DNA from: Lepus europaeus
Lineage: Eukaryota; Chordata; Mammalia; Lagomorpha; Leporidae
Direction of reading: 5' to 3'
Length of the DNA: 64,000 nt
NCBI RefSeq assembly: GCF_033115175.1
Contig: NC_084827.1
Location: 118,947,701 to 119,011,700 of the forward strand
The position numbers and the translations under genes are program-made. How positions within the stretch are numbered: the first letter of the stretch is position 1; the number at the start of each line of letters is the position of its first letter. Of this stretch, positions 33,530-45,216 are shown piece by piece. The notes beneath the pieces were generated by a model that saw only the letters and a list, made by a program, of their open reading frames with translations, was not told the DNA's origin and did not search any database.

Positions 33530-34520
33530 ACCAGGCCAGGAGGGCCTGCCAGACCAGGACCTTGCCCAAGGGGGTGGGGGGGGGGAGAGCCCGACTGGCG
33601 AGGAGAACGGGAGGGAGGCGGCCTTTAGACGGCTCCATTGTCCAGGGCGCTGCCCCACAAACAACACTGCGCCTCCCAGCCTCCCCTGCTGGTGCCGAGC
33701 GGGAAAGTGGGTCGGGTGCGCGGTGCTCTGGGGAGCTGGCACCAGCGTCCGTCACTCTCCTCTGCCGCCGCCCCCGGCAGACAACACACAAAGGAAGTCC
33801 CGCTCCGCCCTCGGACACGACGGGGAGGAGGCTGGTGTGGACCCCGAGTCTGCGGCCCCAGCTCCCCGGCGGGGAACAATAGTCGCCGCCTCTCGGGGCG
33901 GTCTGGCGGGCGCGCCGCACAAAGGGCCGCTGGTGACCGCGCCGCCAAGCGCCGCGCGCGCTCCTCCGCGTTCTCCGCGCCCGCAGGAGCGGCCAGGAGG
34001 CGGGCGGCGCCGGCCGGGTGTCCCCGGGTCCACCTGGGACACTTTGAGAAAGCCCGACGGCGAGTTCCTCACCCTCCCGGCTGGCGGCTGTGGCGGCCCG
34101 GGGAGGGGGCCGGGCGAGGCTTGCTCTGTGTGTGTCTAGGGTGGGCGGCTGGAGAGGTGGGTCCTATTAAGAGTTCATCAATCACCCGGTGTGCTCTCTT
34201 CGCTCGACAGCGGTTCCTCCTACTTCAGAGCAAGTCTGGGCCAGCTGGGATCCGACCAGAAACCGCAAGCGCGGGAGACGCAGGCGCTCAAGCTGAGCGA
34301 GAACCTGAGGGCACGACCCGCCGTCCGCGCCGGCGGGGAGCGGCGCAGCCGGAGAGACGCGAGCCCCGAGGGAAAGGTCGGCGGTCACCTCCTTCCACTG
34401 CGGTTCCCGCCCTCGGGCAGCCCGGGGGCGCTCAGGTCTTCCCCAGCCGCCTGCACCCACGCCTGCCCCAGACTGACAGTGACCTTGTATGCCCCCCCCC
34501 CTCCACCGCACTCCAGCCCT
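33530..34520. other. CpG-rich block, probable HAGLR/HAGLROS promoter region
   Basis: CpG-dense sequence about 6 kb after the HOXD3 stop. By distance this matches the human bidirectional promoter of the lncRNAs HAGLR (antisense) and HAGLROS. No exon could be defined from sequence alone, so no RNA gene is called. It carries the HOX-PBX site at 34177. Confidence 0.45.
34177..34184 (-). promoter_or_regulatory. HOX-PBX site in the HOXD3-HOXD1 CpG-rich block
   Basis: ATCAATCA on + reads TGATTGAT on -, an optimal HOX-PBX core, extended to GGGTGATTGATGAA. It lies at the 3' part of the CpG-rich block at 33.5-34.5 kb, the likely HAGLR/HAGLROS promoter. Confidence 0.45.
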
Positions 34521-34889
34521 TGCTTGCTCAAGTGACTCCCTTAAACGTTGCTGCACCCCTCTCCTCCGCCCTGGGACAAATCCATACCTGAAGGCAGGGC
34601 AAGAAAAACCCCAAAGGCTCAGAAGAGTTTTTGTGGCCAGCTTTCAGTCTCTCTCTACCTGCAGAGGAATATTTGAGTGGGAGGATGTAGGGTAAGAACG
34701 GTGTTGAACTTGGGAACTAAACTTGAATGCTATTTAAAATAACAACAGAAACATAGCTAAAACAACCACAACAATTTGCATCTCCTTTGTACTGGGGGGG
34801 GGTGTCGGGGGAGGGCCTCAAGTATTTTTACCTCAGTTCCTTTGGATTCATTTTTAGAAACACCACCCAGGAGAGGAGGCTGGGGAGGG

Positions 34890-35130
34890 TGTGTGTGGCT
34901 GAGCGGCTAAGCCAACGGAGCATCCCATTCCTGAGTGCCTGGTGAAGTTCCGGCTGCCTGGCTTCTGACCCAGTGCCCTGCAATTGCATACTGAGACACA
35001 GTAGAGGATGGCTAAGGTGCTTGGGCCCCTGCCACCTTGTGGGAGACTCAGAGGACATTCTAAGATCTAGGCTTTGGTTTGACAGAGCCCTGGCTGTTGC
35101 AGGCATTTGGGGAGTGAACTAGCAGATGGA

Positions 35131-35170
<40 letters not shown>
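34890..35170 (+). mobile_element. CSINE, diverged
   Basis: Forward, worn head (gctgagcggctaagcc), clear body (gtgcttgggcccctgcc, gcatttggggagtgaac) and a (CT)n tail (35131-35164). Confidence 0.75.
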
Positions 35171-35171
<1 letters not shown>

Positions 35172-35280
35172 ACTGTCTTTATAAAAAGGGTGGACTGAAA
35201 CTTTCTGGGGACAGTCATTAGCCTTCTAGCCATTCACAGTAGGAAGGCTTGGGTGGCATGAATGGTGAAGGCTGCTTCTT

Positions 35281-35577
35281 TTTAAAAGATTGATTTATTT
35301 ATTAGAAAGGCAGAGTTACAGACACACAGAGAGAATCGTCCATCAACAATTCACTCTTCAAATGGCCACAACAGCTAGGGTCAGAGTTGGGTCCATCCAA
35401 AGCCAGGAGCTTCTTTTGGTTCCCCAACGTGGGTGCGGGGGCCAAACATTCAGGCCATCCTCCGCTGCTTTCTCAAGTACATAAGCAGGGAGCTGGATCA
35501 GAAGTGGAGCAGCCAGGACTCCATCCTGTGCACATATGGGGTGTTAGCACGCACCCACTTCGCCACAGCACCAGCCC
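35281..35577 (-). mobile_element. CSINE
   Basis: Reverse copy ending gccacagcaccagccc; it begins about 110 bp after the preceding forward copy, so the two could pair as an inverted repeat in RNA. Confidence 0.85.
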
Positions 35578-36090
35578 ATGAAGGGCTTCTTCTGCTTCCC
35601 TCTGGAGTGGTATATACTGACCTCGTAAATTCCAAGTTCTGGCCTCATCTCTTTTCTGCTTTTTGCCAGCCATTTCTGAAGTCAGTTAAGGTGTTGCCCC
35701 AAACCCACTGGAAAGAGACCCTGAAGGATGAAAGTCCTAGCTTTGTTCCCTCCACCCTCAGCCTTCTCTCTCTCTGCATCCTCTCAGGTGCAGATGAACT
35801 TGCTGTGGAGAAACCTCCTATCTTCTGGCTTCAGACAGACACAGGCAGAAGCATGACGCCTCACGCAGTGTCCAGAACTCACTGAGTGATGGAAGTGCTG
35901 GTGCTGCTGTCCTTGGCTCCGTGCCCCTGGCCCCTGCATTTCCTTTCACTACCTACTGAACAGCTCCTATGTGCACCCTGCTGGGCTCTAAGACACAAAG
36001 ATGAGTCACTAATGGTTGGCGCCTTTCAATCTCCTGGGAGAAGGAAGAAATGGTGAAACAAGGTGATGGTATTAGAATGAAAAGTGTGGC

Positions 36091-36349
36091 TGGGGCCAGC
36101 ACTGTGGCACAGCGGGTTAACGCCCTGGCCTGCAGTGCCGGCATCCCATATGGGCACAGGTTTGAGACCCGGCTGCTCTGCTTCCCATCCAGCTCTCTGC
36201 TATGGCCTGGGAAAGCCGTAGAAGATAGCCCAGGTCCTTGGGCCCCTGCACCCACGTGGGAGACCCGGAAGAAGCTCCAGGCTCCTGGCTTCAGATCAGC
36301 GCAGCTTCGGCTGTTGCAGCCAGTTGGGGAGTGAACCATTGGATGGAAG

Positions 36350-36391
<42 letters not shown>

Positions 36392-36452
36392 TTCTGCCTC
36401 TCCTCTCTGTATAACTCTGACTTTCAAATAAATAAAATAAATATTTTAAAAA
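36091..36452 (+). mobile_element. CSINE with perfect 17-bp target-site duplication
   Basis: Full-length forward copy with (CT)n and AAATAAAT tail. The direct repeat agaatgaaaagtgtggc flanks it at 36074-36090 and 36453-36469, fixing both ends. Confidence 0.95.
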
Positions 36453-36559
36453 AGAATGAAAAGTGTGGCCAACCTGTTCTTGGAATAAGGAGTGGTCAGA
36501 AAGGTATTCTCAGAGGATGTGAATTTAGGTTCCTATAAGTAGAGGTTTTTGAAGCCAAG

Positions 36560-37000
36560 GAGGGAAGGGTTTACCATGCAGGGAGCAACTCATACAAAAG
36601 CAAGGAGGGAAGAAAGACAAGGTCTGGGCTTGGAACAAGGAGAGGAGCATGGACCCAGGGCATCCTGGCTGGAAAGACAGGATGTACGGAGTTCAAGTAA
36701 GGGAGTTTGGACCTACTCTGTAGGCAATGAGCAGCCACTGAAGGTTTTAAGCTGGAATTTGAGGTCATCTATTTGGAAAGCAAACTCTGGGGTATTGATT
36801 GTCTAACTGGGGAAGATATTGGAGGCAAGAAGAACAAAACAAGGAGGCTGCTACAGGAATCCAGCACAGAGACGAACTAATGTAATAGAGACAGAGAGAA
36901 AAGACATTTAGTAGGTAAAGCTCACAAGCCTTGGTGATCAATTGGAAGGGTAAAAGAGGAGCTGTAGATATTAATTCCTAGGTTTTTCTTTTGAAGGCCT
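36560..37000 (+). mobile_element. Ancient interspersed repeat, family not named
   Basis: Text such as gcaatgagcagccactgaaggttttaagc, gctgctacaggaatccag and aattcctaggttttt recalls a widely dispersed old mammalian repeat, which I cannot name with confidence. Not a gene. Confidence 0.4.
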
Positions 37001-37094
37001 CTGTGGGTAGTCAGGCCATTCACCAAAGTCAATTGAACACGGGGAAGAGACTTTGCAAGGGAATCTAATGAGTTCAGTTTGGGGTCCACATTGT

Positions 37095-37212
37095 ATTTTC
37101 TGCTTTGCTACTGATACATTGTGACCCTAAGCAATCCACTTAATCTTTCTGGACTTCAGTTTCATCAGTGAAACAGTCAATAAAGATACCTACCTGGAAG
37201 GTTTATCATTTG
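37095..37212 (+). mobile_element. MIR SINE relic
   Basis: Diverged MIR: ttgtgaccctaagcaatccacttaatctttctggacttcagtttcatc, then aaagatacctacctggaagg. Confidence 0.7.

Positions 37213-37214
<2 letters not shown>

Positions 37215-37249
<35 letters not shown>
37215..37249. repeat. (GT)n microsatellite
   Basis: About 17 GT units directly after the MIR relic. Confidence 0.95.
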
Positions 37250-37250
<1 letters not shown>

Positions 37251-37956
37251 TGGGGGTACTATCTTTACTAGCTCACCATGAACGTCTTATATAAAGCTAA
37301 AACCCAGGGGAAAGATGCCCACACCTCCATCATGCTGATCAATACTTAGATCCTGGGTGGCTCGAGAGAAATAAGTCTCCAGGAAACTAACACCACTACC
37401 ACCAACACCCTCCTGTGTCCCAGATACTGAATCCAAGCCAATGCCTCAGACTACGTTAGATCAGAGTGCTAAGCAGAGCGCCTCTGCTTCCCAGGAGGTA
37501 CTCTGCGGGCTATGCAGAAATCCTGCCTCGCTGTCAGGTGGCCGGACAGCGAGAGGAGGCCCCTTAGCAGATGCTGACAAGCTTCTGCTTTTTGCATGGG
37601 GCACCTTGAATCCACTTACTCTGTGTGGGTCCTCCTTAGCCCATGTGTGCAACTGTGGTGCACACTGGACGTCTGCCCTTGGCATTGCCAAGGCTGTCAC
37701 TGTAGCAAGAGGCTTCTCTTTCCTGTGTCACTATTATCATTTGTAAAACACGGTTATGAAAGGATTAACAGCTGTTATTGTTCCCTTATCAGATACTAAA
37801 ATGAAAAATTGTATCCCACTGACTTGGCAAGGGTATAAGAACAGGAACTCGCATAAATTGTTGGTAGAAATGCAAGCTGATGCACTTCTATGGGGAGTCG
37901 TTTGGCAAAATGCAGTAAAATTGCCAATACCTACACTTTTTGACTAAATAGTTTTT

Positions 37957-38296
37957 TAAAAAAATTATTTATTTTAAAGGTAGAGCAACAAAAAAAAAAA
38001 AAAAAAAAAAAGAAGAAGAAGAAGAAGAAGAAGAAGATTTTCCATCTGCTGGTTCACTCTCAAAATGGCTGCAATGGCCAGAGCTGGGCCAGACTGAAGC
38101 CAGGAGCCAGGAGCTTCATCTGGGTCTCCCATGTGAGTGCAGGGACCCAAGTGCTTGGGCCATTCTCCGCTGCTTTCCCAGGCACATTAGCAGGGAGCTG
38201 GATCGGAAGTGGAGCAGCCAGGACTCAACCAGTACCTATATGAGATGCCAACATCATAGGCGGCAGCTTAACCCGCTGCACCACAATGCCAGCCCC
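37957..38296 (-). mobile_element. CSINE with expanded tail
   Basis: Reverse copy; its tail has grown an A run and an (AAG)n microsatellite (38012-38037). Ends ccacaatgccagcccc. Confidence 0.85.
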
Positions 38297-38567
38297 CACA
38301 GTTTCACTTCTAGGAATCTTCCTAAGAGGTAAAAGCTTGAACACGTGTTTGCAGTGGCAAAAGTTTGAAAACAAGCTAAATGCCCATCCATAGAGACTGG
38401 CTGAATAAATTGTGGGAGGCACACGCAGAGCAGTATGAAGTTGTAAAACTAATCCAGGAAGTTCTGTATGCATTTATGTGGAACATTCTTCAAGACACAG
38501 AGAGGGGGAAGCATGGTACAAAAGAGTCTGTCTAGCAGGTACCATTTGTGTACAAAAAAATTGTGGA

Positions 38568-38929
38568 GCCGGCGCCGTGGCTCAACAGGCTAATCCTCCG
38601 CCTTGCGGCGCCAGCACACCGGGTTCTAGTCCCGGTCGGGGTGCCGGATTCTGTCCCGGTTGCCCCTCTTCCAGGCCAGCTCTCTGCTATGGCCCGGGAG
38701 TGCAGTGGAGTATGGCCCAAGTGCTTGGGCCCTGTACCCCATGGGAGACCAGGAGAAGCACCTGGCTCCTGCCATCGGATCAGTGCGGTGCGCGGGCCGC
38801 AGCGCACCGGTCGCGGTGGCCATTGGAGGGTGAACCAACGGCAAAGGAAGACCTTTCTCTCCGTCTCTCTCTCTCTCTCACTGTCCACTTTGCCTGTCAA
38901 AAAAAAAAAAAAAAAAGAAAGAAAGAAAG
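38568..38929 (+). mobile_element. Young CSINE with target-site duplication
   Basis: Forward copy of the GC-rich subfamily (gccggcgccgtggctcaac, cctccgccttgcggcgcc). Flanked by aaaaaaattgtggag at 38554-38568 and 38930-38944. Low wear suggests recent insertion. Confidence 0.95.
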
Positions 38930-39264
38930 AAAAAAATTGTGGAGATAGCCAGACAGACAGTTTGTGACAACATTAGATCACCTATGTGAAGAAGGTGGCG
39001 GGGGACAAGGATGAGAGGAAGACTTTTCACCACATACCATTTTGAGTCATGAACCATGTAAGTGTAAATTTATTACCTGTTTAGGAATGAAAGGGACAAA
39101 TTTTAAATGGTTAGTACAAGTGTAACTGATCTAGGTGTGTTTGTGTGTGTGTGTGTGTTCATACACGCCCTTTTTTGTACTTGCTCAATCCAGTGATATT
39201 AGTTATGGACAACTCTTGTTCTGTCCCCCAGGGCCCTGATATCTATCAACCTCTGCAGAATGGG

Positions 39265-39408
39265 TGGGGGCATCTTCTGCTGCTTTTCCTAGGCCGTTAA
39301 ACGGGGAGGTGGATTGGAAGTGGAGCAGCCAGATTTCGAACCCACATTCATGTGAGATGCTGCCATTGCAAGTGGTGGCTTTACCCACTACGCCACAACA
39401 CTGGCCCC
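39265..39408 (-). mobile_element. CSINE fragment
   Basis: Reverse partial copy keeping only the head half (ggattggaagtggagcagcc to ccacaacactggcccc). Confidence 0.8.
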
Positions 39409-39971
39409 AGCTTAATAAATTTTATCTCAAAGGTGCCTTCTAGCTTTCACATGTTAGGCTGTGAAAGGTCAGCCTTTAAAGAGAGGAAGAATCATAGCCA
39501 AGGCCAACAGGTATTTTGCCCTCTTTGGATCCCTGGGGATCAAGTGCATGTTCCAGACAATTTGGCAGAGATGGAGGGAAAGGAAGAAGTGAACCTGGTC
39601 TCTCCAAAGCACTATGTGGTCAGAAAACTTGGGAAACTCCCACTGACCACTTCTAGGGATATTTTCTGGAACTTCAGCCCTACTGGACTTAACGTTGACC
39701 TTAACATGGACTTATTCACCCTGCCACCCAACAGAGTTCTGGATATTTTTGAGGCACACTCATGTGCCAGCTAGCCACAGCCTGTGTGGTTCGTGGTCCC
39801 TCCCACAAACCATCTCCTTTCTCCCCACACTGCTTCCTCTCCTCCCCCAACTCCTAAAGAAAAAATGTCAAAGTATGGCTGCAGAGAATCTTCTTTTAGC
39901 AGCACCCTAGAGGTTTGTTCCAAGTAAAGATTCCTGAGTCAGCCTTGCTGGGTCAAAGTCTCTGGGAGTGG

Positions 39972-40262
39972 GGGCAGGCACTTGGTGCAGCAGTTAAAAT
40001 GCCTGCATATCCGAGGAACTAGGTTCAAGTACGTGCTCCTCGCCCAATTCCAGCCTTCTGTCAGTGCAAACTCTGGGAGCAGTGGGAAGATGGCTCAGGT
40101 GATGGGGTCCCTGCCATCCATTTAGGAGACATGGATTGACCCCAGCTTCTAATTTTGGCCTGGTCCAACCATGGCTGTTGTGGGCACTTGGAGAGTGAAC
40201 AGTCAGATGACAGATCTCTGTCTCTCTTCCAAATGGGTAAAATATATTTAAAATTTTTTTTC
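39972..40262 (+). mobile_element. CSINE, diverged
   Basis: Forward copy: ggcaggcacttggtgcagcagttaa, ggttcaagtacgtgctcc, gggcacttggagagtgaac. Old subfamily. Confidence 0.7.
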
Positions 40263-40297
40263 TTAATCTCCAGGGATGGGCCAAGGAATCTGCACTT

Positions 40298-40970
40298 AAA
40301 AAAAAAAAGATTGGCCGGCGCCGCGGCTCAATAGGCTAATCCTCCGCCTTGCGGCGCCGGCACACCGGGTTCTAGTCCCGGTCGGGGCACCGATCCTGTC
40401 CCGGTTGCCCCTCTTCCAGGCCAGCTCTCTGCTGTGGCCAGGGAGTGCAGTGGAGGATGGCCCAAGCCCTTGGGCCCTGCACCCCATGGGAGACCAGGAT
40501 AAACACCTGGCTCCTGCCATCGGCTCAGCGCGGTGCGCCGGCCGCAGCGCGCTACCGCGGCGGCCATTGGAGGGTGAACCAACGGCAAAAAGGAAGACCT
40601 TTCTCTCTGTCTCTGTCTCTCACTGTCCACTCTGCCTGTCAAAAATAAAAAATAAAAAAAAAAAAGATTTATTTTCTTTATTTGAAAGGGAGAGTTATTG
40701 GGGGTGGGGGAAGACAGGAAGATCTTCCAACCATTGGTTCACTTCCCAAATGGCTGAGATGGTTGGGGCTGGTGCTGGGCCAGGCCAAAGCCAGAAGCAG
40801 GAGCTTCATTCTGGTCTCCCATGTGGGTGCAGTGGCCCAAGCACTTGCGCTGTCCTCCATTGCTTTCGCAGGTACCTAAGCAGGAAGCTGGATCAGAAGC
40901 GGCACAGCTGGGACTTGAATGCCGACCTTGCAGGCAGTGGCTTAACCCACTAAGCCATAATGCCAGCCCC
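40298..40970 (-). mobile_element. CSINE interrupted by a younger CSINE
   Basis: Reverse copy whose body is 40665-40970 and whose tail end lies before 40312; it was split in its tail by the forward copy at 40312-40664. Its own target-site duplication is ggaatctgcactt (40285-40297) and ggaacctgcactt (40971-40983), one mismatch. Confidence 0.85.
40312..40664 (+). mobile_element. Young CSINE nested in the tail of another CSINE
   Basis: Forward GC-rich subfamily copy (ggccggcgccgcggctcaat), flanked on both sides by an A-run-plus-gatt target duplicate. Very like the copy at 38568-38929. Confidence 0.9.
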
Positions 40971-41094
40971 GGAACCTGCACTTTTAAGCTTCTATGGTGT
41001 TTCCCACATGAAGTAGTTTTGGGAGCCAATGATCTTAGGATATTCATTAGCCAGTATTAGTCATGGTAAAGACACCATTCTGCATATGCTTTAT

Positions 41095-41150
41095 TTCTGT
41101 CCAACATTTATTGAATGCTTAGCATCTGCCAAGCACTGCCCTGTCTGTGA
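41095..41150 (+). mobile_element. Possible L2 relic
   Basis: Short match in style to the L2 3' end: ccaacatttattgaatgcttagcatctgccaagcactg-type text. Too short to be sure. Confidence 0.4.
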
Positions 41151-41973
41151 GCTTTTTATCCACAAAGCTCTTAGGGAAAGGCATAAAACTCTCTAAACTG
41201 TTCTCTCCAGGAGGGCCCCAATGACAGACTGCCAAAAGATTTAGAATTCTCGTCCTTAGGACCCCTTGCCTGATTGCACCTCAGATGACTGACAGGTGTA
41301 CAGAGAATAGCATCATAACCTGATTTTCTATCTGGTAAACAGGAAAGATACCCCCTTCCCCATTTATCCCAATCAGCAAGAGACTTTCTGTGCCTTGGGT
41401 TGTTGAGCCAACAATGCGAATGTGCTCCAGTGTTTCCAAGGGGTAACAGAGTGGGGCTCACGGAGGGAGGATGCCAAGGGCTGTTTTGGAATAGCTTGAA
41501 ACACACAGACAGCAGTCTGCTAACCCTCCCCCCCCCCCCCCCACACACATACATCACTTCTGTCTGCAGAAGGGAAACTTGTTATTAGTGTGGGAGAGAA
41601 AGGCGGCCATGGAGAGTTGAGAATGTGGGCCAGTGGTAGCTGTTGCGCTGAATGGGATGGTTGAGATTTCAAAGCATTCCTGCTTCAAACACAGCCTGGC
41701 AATCAGGCTCCTCTGTGGAGAAGTCAGAGCACCAGGACCAAGCAGGGCAAATGACCCTTGGGAATTCGTGGCCTGGATAAGTAATAAAATTAGGAAGACA
41801 TTTCTCCCATTGCCAGTGAGCGCTTGATTCAAACTTTAAAGTTATTCAAAATATCCTATATTCACACCTTTTCATACATATTCCTCCCCAATAATATCTT
41901 CAAATCTCTCTCTAGAGGTTTTTTTGAGTAGATTTATAAGATGGATAGACTTGGATCAGAAATGATTCTCTGG

Positions 41974-42311
41974 GGCTGGCATTGTGGTACAGCAGGTTAA
42001 GCCACTGCCTAAGGCAGCATCCCACACTGGAGCATGGATGAGAGTCTCAGCTGCCCTGTTTCCAACCCAGTTCCCTGCTAACACACCTGGGAAAGCAGCA
42101 GAAGATGGACCAAGCAGTTGGCTTCCTGCCACTTATGTGGGAAACCCAGGTGGAGTTCCAGCCTCCTGGCTTCAGCCTGGCTAAGCCCTTGATATTGTAG
42201 CCATTAGGGAGTGAACCAATGAGTGAACAAACCTACCTACCTACCTCTCCCTCCATCCCTCCCTTTCTCCATCTGTCACTGTGCATTTCAGACAAATAAA
42301 TCTGCTAAAAA
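41974..42311 (+). mobile_element. CSINE
   Basis: Forward copy, ggctggcattgtggtacagcaggttaa head, (CTAC)n/(CCCT) tail and cagacaaataaatctgc end. Confidence 0.85.
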
Positions 42312-42367
42312 TTGAATCTCTGGTTCCTTTGGTTCTACAGTATCTTTTTTCCTAGCCTAAGTTTCTT

Positions 42368-42696
42368 GGGGCCAGAACTGTGGTATAGTAGACAAAGCTG
42401 CTGCCTATGGTGCTGGCATCCCATATGGGTGTTGGTTCCAATCTGGCTGCTCTTCTTCCAATCCAGCTCCTTGCTAATGAACCTGGGAAACCAGTGGAAG
42501 ATGGCCCAAGTGTTTGGGCTCCTGCACCCACACGGGAGACCTGGAGGAGGTTCCTGGCTCCTGACTTTGGATCAGCTCAGTCCTGGCTGTTGCAGCCATT
42601 TGGAGAATAAAACAGCAGATGGAAGATTTCTCTCTCTCTCTCTCTCTTTTTTTTCTCTGTAACTCTTTCAAATACATAAATTAAAAATAAAAATAA
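42368..42696 (+). mobile_element. CSINE
   Basis: Forward copy, ggggccagaactgtggtatag head, (CT)n tail; only 56 bp after the previous copy. Confidence 0.85.
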
Positions 42697-44759
42697 GAAA
42701 CTAGTCCAGCAGTGGAGATGGCAATAATTCTGAGTTCCAAGGTGTAGGGTATGTCAAGGACTCAGATGAGAGCAGTAGAGAGAAAGGCAAGCATACTGCA
42801 GCTGGAAGTGTGCGGTGAGCAGAGAACGGCCTCTGGGAAGGAACAATACTGAGCACCCTGCTCCCTACATACTGTCACCCATATCTGGAAGACAACATAT
42901 TAAAAAAAAAAAAAAACTTTATTCTCCTTCTGAACACTGTCCCCTTTGCAAAAGCTAAATAGCCAAATTTTGCTACAGGGAAACAGTGTGGATAGCTCAT
43001 GGGTACATCAATCTCAAGTTTGTTTGTTTGTTTGTTTGTTTTTAAATCAAGAAGGAAGCAACCTTAGTCCCAAATGCTTAGCAGCAACAACCTAGCCCTG
43101 GTTGCCATCCAGGATGCCAAGGTTTCTCCTGAAACCTTAGAGAAAAGGCCCTTCATCTGGTCAGACTTGCCAGCACATCAGACTGGGTTTCCATCCTAAA
43201 CCCTGGGTTTCAGGGGTCTGGGGGATCCTGAACTGCTGGAGTTTGTGCAGTTGACTGGGAAATGAAATTCTGCACTGACAACAGATCTTCACTCTTGAAT
43301 TTGCCACTTCAGTTCTGTCCTACAGTCGGATGATGAATTCCCTAAATAACGTTTAAGGGGAGAAAAGGAAAAGCCCCTCTCTAGCACCCTAGGCAGGAAA
43401 TAATGGAGCTCCTCCAATTAGCTCAGCCTTGAAATGGGGATGTATGTCTTCTCTGCCCTCTTTCTGTGCCTTTGATGCAAAGGGGTCAGCAGAGGAGAGG
43501 CTGCTGGGCTCCCAGTGCCACTCCCACCACTCCTGGCCACACTTCAGTAGCTGGTGTCTACCTGCAGGATGTCCCAGCTCTCTCAGACTCTGTCGGATGC
43601 TACTAGTTCTGTCACAGCTCAGGTCCAGAGGGCCCAGGAAGGAAGGTTGGCCTTGCAAACCTGTCTGCGGAAGACTTCTGGCTGCGTGCAATTGGCTCAC
43701 CTTCAGCCTCAGCAGCAGTCTACGCTCTCCCTGTGTTTACTCACAAGTGCACACTGCTGTAAGGAACTGGCTCCCTGGACTGACACAGGCTCCTATGTTC
43801 CAGGCTTCTTCCGAGTGGAATTCCAGGCAGGGGCTCCATTGCTTTTTCACACAGTGGATCAAACAATAATAAACCTTGGCCACTGGAACTCAGCGGTGGT
43901 AACAGATCATTTTCAAGCGCACCTGACTAGGCTAAGAGTAAACTCTTTAGTGTCTTCCCCCTCACACGCTTTTACAAAACCATCTCCTTTTCATTACTCC
44001 TTTGTGTAAAAAAAAAAAAAAATTTAATTTGTGAGTTTCCTGCAGTCCCAAAGAGGGAGACATGAAAAGCAGCGCTTTAAGTTGCAAAGTTTGTCAATGC
44101 AAAGCTCGCCTTTGTGACCCTTCTCATTTCCTGTGCCAACTGCACTTTTATTTCCCGTCTCTCTACACTCAGTCAACAAAACCATATTATCAAGGGAAAG
44201 ACGTGAGCCCATTAACATCGTGAGCCCTTAGATTTCTCTCGCAGGAGACTACGCAGCACTTATCTGATGGAACACGAGCTTTAATTGCTTCGGGGCACAA
44301 GCCTGGCCAAACCTCTCAGATCCCAGCCGCTCCACGGAAGGCGTTGCGCCCTCGAGCCAAGCGCTGGGTTGCAAGCTTGCGCAGCCCCCCCACGGGAGCG
44401 CACGGAGAGAGCTGGGTTCTTTATTCCCACCGGCCGGTCCGAGGGGAAAGACGCCCAACCTCCCCACCAGGCCCACTTTCTCTAGTCTAAATCAACACCT
44501 GGCACTTAAAACACTCGCCCGTACCCCGCTGCGACAAATTGGGAGGATGGCAGAAGCTGCTGGGATTGCGACGAGGGTTTCCGTCCCGCCCTGGTGCACA
44601 GCACTGACAGCCACAAGTGTCGGCCCGAGAGAGTCGCAGGGGAGGGGAAATGCGGGAAAACCACCCCCCCGGTGCACTTTTAGGAGAGGGAGAACCCCCG
44701 TGCCAAGACAGTCGAAAGCGCACACGGCTCAGAAAGGAAAAAAAAGCAACTTTACCTTT
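42697..44759. other. Upstream flank of HOXD1, no gene seen
   Basis: Unique DNA with A runs at 42901 and 44008 and a (GTTT)n run at 43020-43041. No SINE from here to 50.1 kb. Short open frames do not resemble known proteins. Confidence 0.5.
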
Positions 44760-45117
44760 TCTGGCCCGAGGCTAACGGGTGGTCCCCACGGGCGGAGCTC
44801 CGAGCTCCAGTTTAACCCCATCCGCACGGGAGGACGACCACCCACGGTCCGCGCAGAACAACACGCAGTCCCCGGACGGGGACTCACCGGGCTGCCGGGG
44901 CTGCCTTGCTCCGCCCACCTCGCCCACTACCTGTGCCCGGAGCCGGCGTCCTGCGCTCCGGCCCGGCCTTCCGCCCGCAAGCCCCAGGCCGCACAGGTTC
45001 GTCCGGGGTTGGGGGGCGCCTGGCGACAGCCCTAGGCTGGTGTGGCGAAGTTGGCGGTGGGGCAGGCTGGAGGAGCCGCGCGTCAGTGGGGACCCGGGCA
45101 GTGCGGGGAAGGCGCCC

Positions 45118-45215
45118 ATTGGCCGGCTGGCGCCACGTGGCCGCCCCCGCCGGTATATTAAGCCACTATTTCTCTCCGGCTCGCTCGCCATGGCTCTGCG
45201 AGGGCAGCAGGGGTA
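45118..45215 (+). promoter_or_regulatory. HOXD1: HOXD1 core promoter
   Basis: In order: an inverted CCAAT box (ATTGG, 45118-45122), a CACGTG E-box (45134-45139), a GC-rich stretch and a TATA-like ggtatattaa at 45153-45162. This spacing predicts a start near 45185-45190, giving a 5'UTR of about 120 bases. All lie in the CpG-rich block around HOXD1 exon 1. Confidence 0.65.
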
Positions 45216-45216
45216 G
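45190..45216 (+). CDS. Upstream ORF in the HOXD1 leader (8 codons)
   Basis: ATG at 45190 in a strong Kozak setting (ctcgccATGg) encodes MALRGQQG and stops at 45214-45216, 93 bases before the HOXD1 ATG. It sits very close to the transcription start predicted from the TATA-like box, so it may or may not be in the mRNA. Confidence 0.35.
   Translation: MALRGQQG

Noticed and set aside
33638-34591. 317-codon forward frame in the CpG-rich block
   Set aside because: Composition typical of GC-rich non-coding DNA, low-complexity Arg/Pro/Gly, no family likeness.
36349-36382. CT-rich runs as independent microsatellites
   Set aside because: They are the variable tails of CSINE copies.
38548-38967. Open frames of 60-160 codons in 36-43 kb and 50-63 kb
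   Set aside because: They lie in CSINE copies and repeat the same translated SINE text (for example MAWESSRRWPKSLGPCTHVG-like strings).
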